DNA of 64,000 nt from Pinguiococcus pyrenoidosus (taxonomy: Eukaryota; Sar; Pinguiophyceae; Pinguiochrysidales; Pinguiochrysidaceae): assembly GCA_019677205.1 (NCBI GenBank), contig JAAMXY010000621.1, forward strand, positions 1 through 64,000. The letters are read 5' to 3'. The notes under the pieces are model-generated. The model had not been told where the DNA came from. It was given only the letters and a program-made list of their open reading frames with translations, and searched no databases. Each line of letters opens with the position of its first letter. The stretch's first letter is position 1. This document shows, in pieces, positions 1-10,000 of the stretch. Both the position numbers and the translations under genes were made by a program.

Positions 1-167
1 ATGCCATCGCAGCGTATGAGCGATGCAGAGTGGCGGGCGCTGCCGCGGCGCTCGTCAAGCGGCGTCGGAGTGAGCTGGAGATCGTCGCGTTGACCGCGCT
101 GAAGAGCGGCTCAGCAAAGTCTGCGCCGGAGCTGAGGAGCGCCCTCCAGATCCTGAACAGCAGATGA
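1..167 (+). CDS. 3' end of an unrecognised gene (partial)
   Basis: A reading frame is open from base 3 to a TGA at 165-167, giving about 54 residues rich in Ala, Arg and Lys (for example VKRRRSELEIVALTALKSG), probably helical. The upstream part lies outside the window, so neither start nor function can be given. It could also be the last exon of a longer multi-exon gene. I recognise no family motif. The call rests only on the open frame at the edge, its plausible amino-acid composition, and the fact that the next gene starts 400 bases downstream on the same strand. Confidence 0.35.
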   Translation, partial: AIAAYERCRVAGAAAALVKRRRSELEIVALTALKSGSAKSAPELRSALQILNSR

Positions 168-575
168 CCTCAGGCTGCTCTTGGGAAGAGAAAGAAGTGA
201 CCCATCGTGTGATACGACCAACACGAAGCACAAGAAGAAAGACAACGCATGGCAGCTTTTCTCATGGCAGTGGGCTCTCTCATGGCAAGTCCGGAAGTTT
301 TCCCACAATCCGGAACCAGCTGTATCCTACCACAGTACCAAAACGATACCCAAGATGGTACCTAAAGCCGCCTTGTCCAGTACCCTTCACCTACTCCTCT
401 TGATCTCTTTTCTCTTTTCCCGCCATTTTCGCTGTTCAAACCGCAGGGGCGCCGCACTTCCTTTGCCACCTGCGACTCCGAAGCGGTTGCTCTTTCCTCC
501 CTTCTCCTCAGGGTCTTACCTGTGAAGTCCCAGCTACGCAGAAGTGGACTCTGAAGGACGCGCGTCGGAGTAGCC
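168..575. other. Intergenic, no gene seen
   Basis: About 400 bases lie between the tail of the partial gene and NSE2. Short open frames occur, but none shows a family motif or coherent splice sites. It probably holds a 3' UTR and the NSE2 promoter. Confidence 0.5.
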
Positions 576-1406
576 ATGAGCGTAGACGCCCTGACGGCGG
601 ACGCCGCTGTGGCACGCGCGGCGAACTACGCCGGTAGACGCTCCAAAGAAGTCGAGGCGCTGCTGGAGTACTGCCAGTGCCACCTGGACACCTTCACGGA
701 CAATGCGAAGGACTTTGCGGAGCTGTCCATCACGTTGCCGGAGAGCGATGTGAACGGCCTTCTGGACTGCGTCGCGGAGATGGAAGAGCTGGGAAAGCTA
801 GTCGACGCCAACAATGCGCTCACCAATAGCATCTCCGCCGAGGAAGTGGCGCAGAGCTGCACTTCGCTTCTGGACGTGGCGCACAATGGAAGCGAGGAGT
901 CCTCCACGGCGCTGATGGCGCTGCTGAGAGACAAGCACGTGCAGATTACGAACGATCGCAATGGCGCCCATCCCGCCAAGGAGCCTCTCGAGGAGTTGCG
1001 GCAGAAGATCAAGCAGACGTTCCAGGACGAAGAGGAAGGCAAGAGCGACGACGAGCTCGAGGAGGAAGGCTTCATGACGCTGGACAGTGGGGAGATGAGT
1101 CTCAAGTGCCCTTTGACGCTGATGGACTTCACCGATCCCGTGACCAACAGCGCCTGTGGCCACACGTACAACAAGGACGCCATCTTGGCATATCTGAAGA
1201 GAGTGAAGCCTGGGCAGTCCCGGCCCTGCCCAGTGGCAGGTTGTGTGCATGTGGTGTCCCACGCGACGCTGAAGGTCAACAAGAGGATCCAGTATGCAGT
1301 AGATCGCAAGAAGCGCCTGGACGCCGCGTCTAGGAAGCGAAGTGACTCCTTAGACCTCAAAGACGACGAGGATGATGAGGAGGAGGAGGACGAGCTGATT
1401 CTCTAG
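576..1406 (+). CDS. NSE2: SP-RING SUMO E3 ligase, NSE2/MMS21-like
   Basis: Single-exon gene of 276 residues. The C-terminal third carries an SP-RING: CPLTLMDFTDPVTNSACGHT (about residues 182-201), followed by a second Cys cluster (CPVAGC) and basic residues. The Cys/His spacing and the CP(L/I)T..(D/E)P....CGH pattern are typical of the Nse2/Mms21 subunit of the SMC5/6 complex, which attaches SUMO to DNA-repair and chromosome-maintenance proteins in the nucleus. The N-terminal 150 residues are predicted helical and acidic, as expected for the Nse2 arm that docks on the Smc5 coiled coil. The tail is strongly acidic (DDEDDEEEEDE). Length fits the family. PIAS-type ligases share the SP-RING but are longer and have SAP/PINIT domains, which are absent. 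The 244-residue open frame on the opposite strand is a shadow. Confidence 0.87.
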   Translation: MSVDALTADAAVARAANYAGRRSKEVEALLEYCQCHLDTFTDNAKDFAELSITLPESDVNGLLDCVAEMEELGKLVDANNALTNSISAEEVAQSCTSLLDVAHNGSEESSTALMALLRDKHVQITNDRNGAHPAKEPLEELRQKIKQTFQDEEEGKSDDELEEEGFMTLDSGEMSLKCPLTLMDFTDPVTNSACGHTYNKDAILAYLKRVKPGQSRPCPVAGCVHVVSHATLKVNKRIQYAVDRKKRLDAASRKRSDSLDLKDDEDDEEEEDELIL

Positions 1407-1470
1407 AGTCGGTAATGCCGAATATATCAGAATTTGACACCCTCCTTTGTTGCTCTTGTGTTCCTCTTCC

Positions 1471-1511
1471 TGCTCAAGTTTCTGCTCAAGTTTCTGCTCA
1501 AGTTTCTGCTG
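1471..1511. repeat. Three tandem 12-base units in the NSE2 3' flank
   Basis: The unit TGCTCAAGTTTC repeats about three and a half times just after the NSE2 stop. A run of CTTACTTGCTTCC-like degenerate repeats follows to about 1590. This is simple tandem repeat in a convergent 3' flank. Confidence 0.7.
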
Positions 1512-1674
1512 AGATATCCTTCATTTGCTTACCTACCTACTTCCTTACTTGCTTCCTTGCTTGCTCACTTACTAACTTACTTACATACAGAGAATGTTGG
1601 GAGTGTTGGGACATATTGGATTGCTGCCGTCTAGAGCGTCGAGGTTTCTCCCCTCCTCCAAAGCAAAAGCACGC

Positions 1675-3012
1675 TCAGACGATCGGCATTCCCAGGCCGC
1701 ATGGATCGTCCAGGGGGAACAATTCCCAGCCGCAGTCCTGCGTCTCCACGGCCGACAAGGGCTCCGGCGAGGACGACTGGTCGGAGTCGATGGAAGACAG
1801 AATGCTGGTGAGTTCGTGGAAGATCGGGTCACCTTGCACGGGGACGGACGCCTGGCACTGCCACAGTCGTTTCCCACTTTGCAGGTCCGACATGTGTGCG
1901 GCGCCGATTTCTGTTTGCACCGAAAACGGATTCAGCGTCGTCTGCGCGGTGCTGGAAAGCATAGAGGGCAGCAGCAGCGACCCGAAGTTGGGCAGCAGCG
2001 ACGGCAGCGGGCCGCAGCTTTCGACCGGGGAAATGGTACTGGTCGTAGGAGGCGCTTCTCCAAGCTTCGCCAGCTTTGGCAGGCGCTTACGCTGCGGACC
2101 GCTGGGGTCCTCAAAGTGTAGCAGGTCTTCCAACATGTCATCCCAGTCCTTCATGGACTTGGCGACCAAGGGCTGCTTGGCGAGGACTGGCGCCGCCTTT
2201 GCTGGGGCGGAGATGCAGCTCTCCGCGCTCTTCCTCTTCCGCGCATTCTCACACACCCTTGTCATGGTGACTTGGCGGGCGAGATAGCCAGCCGGCGCCT
2301 TCTGCGTCTGCGGCAGTGACAGGCGCTCCTTTGCCTTGCCGCGATTTCGTCTTCAAACGGAAAGCACAAGGAAGGCGTCACAGGAGGGATGTCGTTGTGG
2401 CGCTTTGCTTCTTGATCGAGCGACTTTCCACGCCTACGTGTCTTCTTGATGATCTACTGTCGAGAACACATACCTCCTCGTGGGCTTCCGCTTCAGGAGT
2501 TGCATGTCTTGAGGCCGGTCCCGCGTAAAGTTGGGGTTATAGTATTCGCAGTGCTTGACCACCCGATCCGACGCCGGGCACTTGTAGAAGCTGTAGGAGT
2601 TCAGCTGCCGTACAAAAGAGCTGAAGTTGGCGTGGGCAAAATATCTGCAGAGAGCCCGACATATCGCGAGTAGGAGCACCAGGCCAAAGCCAACGGTAAG
2701 ATCTCGAGTTGCAAAGCGAAACCTGGGCAGAGGAAGAAGAACGCACCGCGGCGACAGATGGAGCTCGAACATCAACGTGTCGAAGATGATGATGCGCTCT
2801 CCGTCGGGGGACCACTCGCAGACGCCCGAGCTCTTCGGATCCTGCAAAAGCTTGCGAAGCGCCTTCGGACCAGAACTGACCGATTAGAAGATAAGGACTA
2901 GCTCTTGCCTCGTTTCGTCCACGAACCATGGGGAATGGCAGCGGCCCGCCAGAGCGGTAAAGCGATTCATCCGCTTTGTTTGTCGACGCCGCGCTGGGGA
3001 GGGAGTTTTCAT
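1675..3012 (-). CDS. Heat-shock-factor-type transcription factor
   Basis: Four exons join in frame with GT-AG introns: 3012-2927, 2875-2747, 2644-2474, 2350-1675 (353 residues). The middle exons encode an HSF DNA-binding domain (about residues 32-105): LRKLLQDP, then FDTLMFELHLSPRYFAHANF, then SSFVRQLNSYSFYK, the recognition-helix signature SFVRQLN.Y.F.K. After it the protein is basic and then has an aromatic/acidic stretch (MKDWDDMLEDLLHFEDP, about residue 193) resembling an activation motif. I see no clear heptad-repeat trimerisation region, which is unusual for an HSF. HSFs bind nGAAn repeats and activate chaperone genes. The first exon (28 codons) is the weakest part: its frame and phase fit, but its sequence is not family-specific. 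The first intron would be only 51 nt. Confidence 0.75.
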
Positions 3013-4497
3013 CTTTCAACTCCGCGTGACTCTGCTCCTCGTCCCGCGGATCTTTGATTTGATTGCCCCGCCCGCGCTCCGCTTTGAGCGTCGGTGTCTG
3101 CGTCTGCGGCTGCGTCGCCGGCCGAGGCGGGGGGGCCACCCACGCAGAGCTCTTCGCCTCGAGACGTGTCATGATCTTTGGCGCCGCAGATCTGATTGCT
3201 GATCGCAAGTGCGCGCGCAAAGAATCTAAAGCTCGTGAGCGATGGAGCTCCCGCGCGAGGCTCGTCCGATGCAGTCTGCCCGAACTCTTTGCAGAATCTA
3301 TGTATGCTGATTCCGGCTTTCCGCGCTCCCGCCATTTGAACGTGGACCAGGAAACATGAGGAAACATTCAATGACAAGGTGCTGGGGCGTAGGATAGGGA
3401 AGTTGTCCCGCAGCGTAAAATTCCCGTGGAGAAAGGGGTAGAATCTATAGCCTCTGAAATGGCAATATTCCATGTGAGACTTGCCCATTGCAAACGTGAA
3501 CCTTTTCCATGTATCATGAATCTAGCACTGGGGATCCTCGCGCACATGCTAGTGCAACGCTGGGATCTTTTGCTGCAGATGTTCTCCGCCCTTCAGAGCA
3601 AGGGGAGGATCCATTCACCCCCCTCGTCGAGCACGAGAATCTCGCCGAGCAGCCAATCCATTTGGTTCTTGGTTCCTTCGACGATGTGTAAAACCGGTGC
3701 GGCAACTGAAGTGCGTGCGTGTTTTCAGGAAAGGACGTCTGCGCCTGGCGTCAGAGAACCACGTGTCGCATCCTCTAGCTACCTTTCTCTGATCGGGAAC
3801 GCGCCTGCCCAGGTCGCGATTCAAAAAGCTGCACAACAGCCCCGTTCATTGTTGAGGGCAACCTTGAAGTGCGTTACTACCTCCAGGGAATCCTCCTTCC
3901 ATCCTAGAGAGACATACCGATCTACAGCATCAACAGGCGGTCCCGGTGTTGCCGTTTACTTCTCTAGGCGCTGACGTTGACGAATCAAACCGTAGGAACA
4001 AGTGCATGCGCAGGATCCCGCCGCCGGCCTAAACAGAACGTCCGCTAGGCGCGGGCGGCGCAGACGAGGCTTCTTATCCCCCCATTCCATACCCCCTTCC
4101 GCAGCAGCCACCTGCCTGTTCGAGAGCTTACGTTTCGGTGTTTCGGTGTTTCGGTGTGGGTGTTCGAGCAGTTTCAGTTGCAAGAGCTATGAAGAAGAAC
4201 GGTCTTTGGCTGGTCTCTAAGCTCCACATCAGCCTGCCATCCATCAAATCATCTGAATCTGATAATTCTTCTTCTTCTTCTTCTTCTTCTTCTTCTGCGA
4301 TAATCCGAAACAGGATCAACTTGGACCGACTCGAACGCCAGCGGGAGGAAATTGGGTTCACTCTTCATGCTTGCGAGTATGGGTACTGCTCCGCACCAAC
4401 GGATTCGGCACCTCGGAAAACCCACATCATCACAACAGAACGCACGCTTGAGCAAACCGAGCGCCAAGAAAAATTTCCGTGGTAGCGTTGCGCGCAG
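3013..4497. other. Long stretch without a supported gene; microsatellites
   Basis: Nearly 1.5 kb between the HSF start and the next coding-like frame. Several short open frames exist (for example plus strand 3426-3974), but none has a recognisable motif. It contains a (TTTCGGTG)3 run near 4133-4156 and a (TTC) tract at 4266-4297. Nothing else is identifiable. Confidence 0.45.
4266..4297. repeat. (TTC)n microsatellite
   Basis: About ten uninterrupted TTC triplets. Confidence 0.9.
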
Positions 4498-4528
4498 CAC
4501 CAGAACGCCCATTGTCTTTTCGTCACCA

Positions 4529-4660
4529 ATGGCCAAGGCGGTCGACCCCCGCATGCGCGTAGGTCAACACCACTTCGAGTTGCCCAAGCGCTGGGCAAGA
4601 TGGGACAACGACGGCTTGCTGGCCCACGGCGCGTTCGGAGTGGTGGTGAAGGCACAGGTA
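4529..4660 (+). pseudogene. Possible protein-kinase N-lobe fragment
   Basis: A plus-strand frame reads HHFELPKRWARWD then HGAFGVVVKAQ, resembling the start of a MAP-kinase-type domain (F-x-L/V-P-x-R-W followed by the glycine loop G-x-G-A-F-G-V-V). The first glycine of the loop reads as LLAHGAFG, so one position is changed. No VAIKK lysine, catalytic loop or DFG follows in any frame nearby. A GTACTG donor-like site follows directly, so this could be exon 1 of an unresolved gene, but the rest of the kinase cannot be found before the CHAT remnant. I treat it as a fragment. Confidence 0.25.
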
Positions 4661-4899
4661 CTGGACGACGCGCGGGAGGCCGGAGACAATCCTTCTTGGA
4701 TTTGTGTTGGTGGCCCCTGGAATCACCAGAACTGCCAAGTCCAGACCCCAACGAAGGTGCTGAAGAGCTTTGGCTTGTCATTCAGCGGCGGACATCTTCT
4801 GAAGAGGTCGAAAGCGCTTCTGAGCAAAGCGCCCTTGAGCTTGAGCTTCTTCAGCAACGCCGTGCGACTTCATTTTCCTCTACAGCACCACCATGAGCT

Positions 4900-5697
4900 C
4901 AGCTCCCATCCGTCGGCAGCTGCTTTCTTTGATGACATACTAGGACTTGTGCGCAGCGAGAATCTTTTGAACTCGGAGCAGCTGCCTCAAGAAGGTCCTC
5001 CAACGGAAAAGGACTTCGAAGCGATGAACTCGGTCTTTGTAAGCATGCACGAGACGAAGCGGCAGGTGGGGCTCCTTGCGATGGGCGCACTGGAGCGACT
5101 GGACGATGTGAGCGACGACGTGAATTGGAAGCTGCGAACGAAAGGGCGGTTCTTGACAAGCGCGCTCTGCATGTCTATGCCACTCGCGATGACTCGTGTA
5201 CCTGCAGAATCGTCGAGGTTTCCCAAAATGATTTGGGATGGTCTGACCAGCACCTCAGCCGGCGGCCTCGAAGGATGAGGTCTGCTTTCGAGGAAGATGA
5301 CGCCGAAGAAGAAAGCGGGTGACCAGAGGCTCCATCCCCAGAGGCGTTTGGTGACGCGGATGCATCGCGCTTGAAGCGTCTCTACAAGGTCTGCATCGGA
5401 TCGATCGAGGACTTACTTGCAGGTGCCTTCAAGCTGGCGATCGTGGCCGACCCAGCGGCGGGCATGGCGTGTGTTCCCTTTGCTGCGTTGCTGGACGAGG
5501 AGGATCGTGATCTCATTCAGCGCTTCACGATCTCGGCTGCGCCTAGCCTTGGAGCGCTGCTGCACCTAGCACAGCGACCCGACCACAGCATGGTACCGCT
5601 TGGAGAGAGCGATTCCTGGAGAGAGGAGCTGCGGTTGAGGACCTGGAAGTATCGTAATCCATACTGCTGGGCGGCGTTTGGCGTTGTCGGACTGTAG
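4900..5697 (+). pseudogene. Decayed CHAT-domain (caspase-like) protein
   Basis: The frame from about 5125 reads LHVYATRDDSCTCRIVEV, then meets a TGA at 5320-5322. Beyond it the same frame continues as FKLAIVADPAAGMACVPFAA, LLDEEDRDLIQRFTISAAPS and LGALLHLAQR, matching the first half of a CHAT domain (lvivPdg.l..lPFaaLld..g..Li.r..i..aPSl..L). It then jumps within a few residues to RNPYCWAAFGVVGL and stop, which matches the usual very end of CHAT domains (hPyyWaaFvlvG). The central part with the catalytic His and Cys is missing, so no protease activity is expected. Residues upstream (4900-5120) are in another frame. The locus converges on DCP1. An intron arrangement that restores it cannot be ruled out, but no pair of splice sites removes the stop in frame. 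Confidence 0.5.
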
Positions 5698-5804
5698 CCA
5701 TGTGCGTGATTTGTAGGCCGCCCTCGGAAAGCGTGATGAAGGCGATCCCCGCCTTGGGCAAAATCACTTGACAAAGCTCCTCTTTTCGATCGCCTCGACT
5801 CTAA

Positions 5805-6753
5805 TCAGGACTTCCACGCCATGAGGAAAGGATGGCCAACATCAAGCGATTGCAACGCCTTTAGAAGCGCCTCATCATCGACCGCATCCACCGCCTTTCC
5901 TCTGAATCTGTTGCCTAGCACCATCTCCGGCGTCAACAAGTCTTGTCGTCTCTCCACTGGCTTCTCTGCTTCAGCTGGGGCGACAGCTTGCTGCGCTTCC
6001 GGGACCGCCGCCATGCTCTGATCTGGCACGCCTGGCTCGTCGCTCCTGACCCGCGGGCGAAGAGCATGGAGCAAGGCTTCACTCATCGTGGCGTTGGACT
6101 GCAGCGGCGGGGGCGCCATCGTCGCCTCGGTCGTTGCCTTTGATCGGTGGCCAAGCCTCTCAAGGATGCTGTAGATCCCTTGCCGCTCCATCTGAAGATC
6201 CCAAGAAGGGAAGGAAGAAAAAGACGAAGAAGAAGAACAGAAATCAGGTGTCACATACCAGCTGGACAAACCTTGCAAAGGTCCGTAGGGCGACCAGGAT
6301 CTTCTCTGCCTCTCACCTCATCATGAAACCACAGGCCATAGACATGCGACGCCCCCTGCCCCTGCACTCGGAACATGACATAAGGCTGCATGTCCTTCAC
6401 TCGAAAGCTCCCAGAAATGTCCACGTCAAAGGCCGCAGCAGACAGGCGATTGAGTAACGTGAGGCGGAACGTCGGGGGAATCTGCCTTTGCACCTACGCG
6501 AAAGCGCGTCAATCACTGCATTTTCTCGATCCTCTCTTCCTCGTTCCCCTCCCTCCCTCCTTCTCCTGCTCCTCACCACGAAGAGGGGCCCCTCGACACC
6601 ATGGCGCTCCCACTGACCACTCTCCGGCACGAAGCGGTACACGACGGAGTGCGCCGCACGCGCGAGAATCATGTTGATGGCCGGATCACTCCGCTGCAAC
6701 TGGCGCATGTTGGCCTCCATCATGTGTCTCTGATCCACAGCTAAACTCTGCAT
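5805..6753 (-). CDS. DCP1: mRNA-decapping protein DCP1
   Basis: Three exons, all phase 0: 6753-6577, 6493-6317, 6191-5805 (246 residues). The EVH1-like domain is clear: MRQLQRSDPAINMILARAAH, then SVVYRFVPESGQWERHGVEG, PLFVV, and after the first intron FRLTLLNRLS and GLWFHDE. These match DCP1 (LQ..DP.I..Il..A.h..lY.f....WE...veG.lFv...). DCP1 is the activating partner of the DCP2 Nudix decapping enzyme and works in cytoplasmic 5'-3' mRNA decay. The third exon begins with a short helix (MERQGIYSILERL), which completes the domain, followed by a low-complexity Ala/Pro tail. The first Met is the likeliest start because an upstream in-frame GTG is not a eukaryotic start. It diverges from Aquarius with 314 bases between start codons. 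Confidence 0.85.
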
Positions 6754-7067
6754 GCTTGAGATGAGACGCCGCACTTGGTGCGAAGAGAATCGGGCGAAAT
6801 CTGTGGCGTTTCCACCTCAGCTCAACTCAAACTGCATTTTCAAATAAGCAAATGATATTTTCATATTTTAAACGCTACGGAGCTCCCGAATAAATATTTC
6901 AATATCCATTCCCAAACTCGCGACGCCTTTTGGGGCCATCGACGGCTGTAAGATCCGCACGCGATTTTGCGCCGCATTTCGCCACCGAATTCCAGTTTCG
7001 CGTTCACCGCTTAAAGCCCAGCGAAGCCCTCTTGAGTCGGTAGCCTCAGAGGCGAAACCGCGTACAA
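6754..7067. promoter_or_regulatory. Divergent promoter region DCP1/AQR with an AT-rich core
   Basis: The space between two divergent start codons. A sharp AT-rich patch (about 6837-6905, including tattttcatattttaaa) stands out against GC-rich flanks. No specific factor site can be named. Confidence 0.5.
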
Positions 7068-10000
7068 ATGGCGCCAAAGCGCCGAAGCAAGCGGAGGAAA
7101 GATGCGAAGAAAGAAGAGTGCAAAGCTGAAACGCCGGCCAAGCGACGGCGCACCAAGGCCCCGGCGAAGCAAGTGGAATCGCAAGTCACTTCAGGTGTTC
7201 AAGATGATGTGCAGCGGCACTGGAAGTCCATCGGTGAAGAGATCGTGGCCGGAGACGCCGAACAACGCGCCGATCAGCTGAAAGCGGTGCGCTTTTTGCT
7301 TGAGAAGCTGCCATTCATCCACGAAGAAGAGACCAAAGGCGCCATTGCGCCTTTGCTTTCGCTGCCGCTGTGGAGCTGTCTGAGCGCTGGCTTCCGCACG
7401 CACCTGCTCAATCGATTTCCGGCCATGAAGCGCCACTATACCAGGATGCTGGCCAAAGGGGTGAACGACGCGGATGCTCAGTTCTTGCCGACCTTGCTCA
7501 TCTACTTTCTTAAGCTGCTGGCGCCGCGAGGAGAAGCTGGAGGAGTCGGAGAAGCAGATGAAGAAGAAGAGGAAGAAAAAGATGTGAAGGTGGAGGTGGA
7601 TTCCCAGACGACAGCCTTCATCATGGCGTTCTTGGAGCTCCTGTGTGACCTCTTGAGCCAACTCCCGACGCGGCGCTTCGTGGCGGCGCTGCTCAAGGAC
7701 CTTCAAGTGGGTCCATGGCTGGATCAGAGCCCAGTGCTGAGGGCGCTGCCGCCGACGGCGATGCAGCGGGTGCAGAGATTGTTAGAGGGATACTATACGC
7801 TCGAGAACTTTGAGATCGACGACCACACGGGGGCGCCGCTCAGCCCGGCGCAGGTCAAGCAGCGGAAGCTGGATCACGTGGGGGTGCTCCAGAGAATAGC
7901 ATATAAACACTTCAAGCCGCAGGTCCCAGAAGACTTGCAGCCGGCGATGGACAGCCTTGTGTTCACATCGGCTGAGCGGCTCAGCATCCGAGCGAACTTG
8001 CGCGATATCGCAGAGCAGCTGGGCAGGGAGCTAGTGGTCAAGATGCTGCGAAAAGTGAACGTTCTGCCCGCGGCGGGCGCTGACAGCAAGTGGCACAAGC
8101 ACATCCAGGAGAGGCTGGAGGACGACGAGTTTGTCATGGAAGTCCTCCTGTACCATGCCTGCCAGCGGCCGTCCCTTCTGGAGCGCATCAGCGAAACACC
8201 CGTGTTCCCGACGGAAGCCATGCTGTACAGCCGCCTGCATGACGAGCCTGCACAAGACGACGAGGCGGAGGACCTGCAGTCGCGCGTGCGGCCGCTGGAT
8301 TTCCCCAAGCTTAGCCTGAGGTACCTCTCCGTCCACGACTACCTCATGAGGAACTACGTGCTCTATCAGCTCGAGGCTGCGTATGACATTCGGGAGGACG
8401 TCACCGAGGTCGTCCGGAGAATGCAAGCGGTGCGTGGCTTTGACGGTCGCATCACCTTCAAAGGTTGGGCTCGTATGGCGGTGCCCATGGGCGACAAGGC
8501 TTTGAGTGTCATGAAGGTGAAGCCACCAAAGCTGGGCGAGGCCGTGCCGGCCGAGGTGCTTGCCAGCGTGCAAGTGAATCTTGCCAACGTCGGGGCCAAC
8601 ATTCGGGCCGAGTGGGAAGAGCTTCGCCAGCACGACGTGCTCTTTCTGCTGTCCCTGAAAGAGCCGAGCATCCCAGCTGAGAAGGATAGGGGCAGCGCGG
8701 AGGACGATCCTGTGAAGCAGATGGAAGAGCTGGGCATCGTCGCGGTCCGAGGCTGCACAATTCGACACGTGGGGGACAACGCAGAGGAGCAACCAGAGAA
8801 GAGGAGTCGCGGTCTTCTGCGCAAGTTCATCGTCACCCTCGACCCCGCGCAGTACGCCATCGATCAGAGAGACAAGAGCATCACGGACCCGTATTCCACC
8901 TGCAACGTCCTCATGAGGCGGAATGCCAAGGAGAACAACTTCAAGGCCGTCCTGAGCACCATTCGCGAGATTATGGTGGAGAACTCGAGGCACGTGCATG
9001 TCGCAGGACCCGATTCAGACGCCAAGGATCCCCAAAGCGCGACGCAAGGCGTGCTCCCGAACTGGCTCACACAAGCGTTTCTGGGCTACGCTGGCGACAA
9101 GGATGGGAACGCAGCGGCGGAGGGCGACAGCGATGGGACGCCGCCGATGAACTTTGGAGAGACGGAGGAGATCCTGAGCAAAGAGCCGCGGAGTCCGTTC
9201 CCTCTGCCACCGGAGCGGCTGAAGAAGCGCCTGCAGTTCACGGCGACCCAGTGCGCTGCAATCCGATCGGGACTGAAGAGGGGCCTCACGTTGATCCAGG
9301 GTCCTCCTGGTACGGGCAAGACAGACGTCGCCGTGCGGCTAGCACTGAGCTTGTACCACAAGTATCCGAGCGAGCGAGTGCTGCTTGTGACGCATAGCAA
9401 CGCTGCGCTGAATGATCTCTTCGCGAAGCTTGCCTTGTGCGATATCGACGGAAGGCACATGCTCCGCCTCGGATCGGGGTTTCGGGATCTGCAGGCGGAG
9501 ATGTCGTCAGCGGAAATGGACATCGAGGGGGGGTACGATTTCAGCACGACCGGCCGCATCAACTTTATTCTCAAGAAGCGCCAGGAGATTCTCTCGCGGG
9601 TCTCCCTGCTGGCGAACTCCCTCGGCCTGAATGGCGAAGGCGCGAGTGCGACGTGCGAGACGGCGCTGTACTTCAAGCTTTACCACGTGACGGCCCGAGT
9701 TGAAGAGTACCGGACCGGTCAGGGGGAGTTTCCGTTCCAAAAGTTCTTCTCCGAGCTGGGCGTCGAGGTGGAAGAGGGCGACAAAGACAAGGCAGAGATT
9801 TGCCTAAAATACCTGGACGACATGTTTGACGAGCTCGAGAGTGCGCGGGCCTTCGAGGTGCTGCGCACGCACCGCAGTCGCAGCGAGTATCTTCTCTTGA
9901 AGCAGGCTCGCATCACCGCTATGACCGTCACGCACGCGGCGCTGAATCGGCGACGCCTCATCGGTCTGAAGTACAAGTACGACTCCATCATCATGGAAGA

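Noticed and set aside
626-1360. 244-codon ORF antisense to NSE2
   Set aside because: Ser-rich shadow of the SP-RING gene.
4529-4660. Complete MAP kinase gene
   Set aside because: Only a glycine-loop-like stretch is present; no catalytic Lys, HRD or DFG motif is found in any frame before the CHAT remnant.
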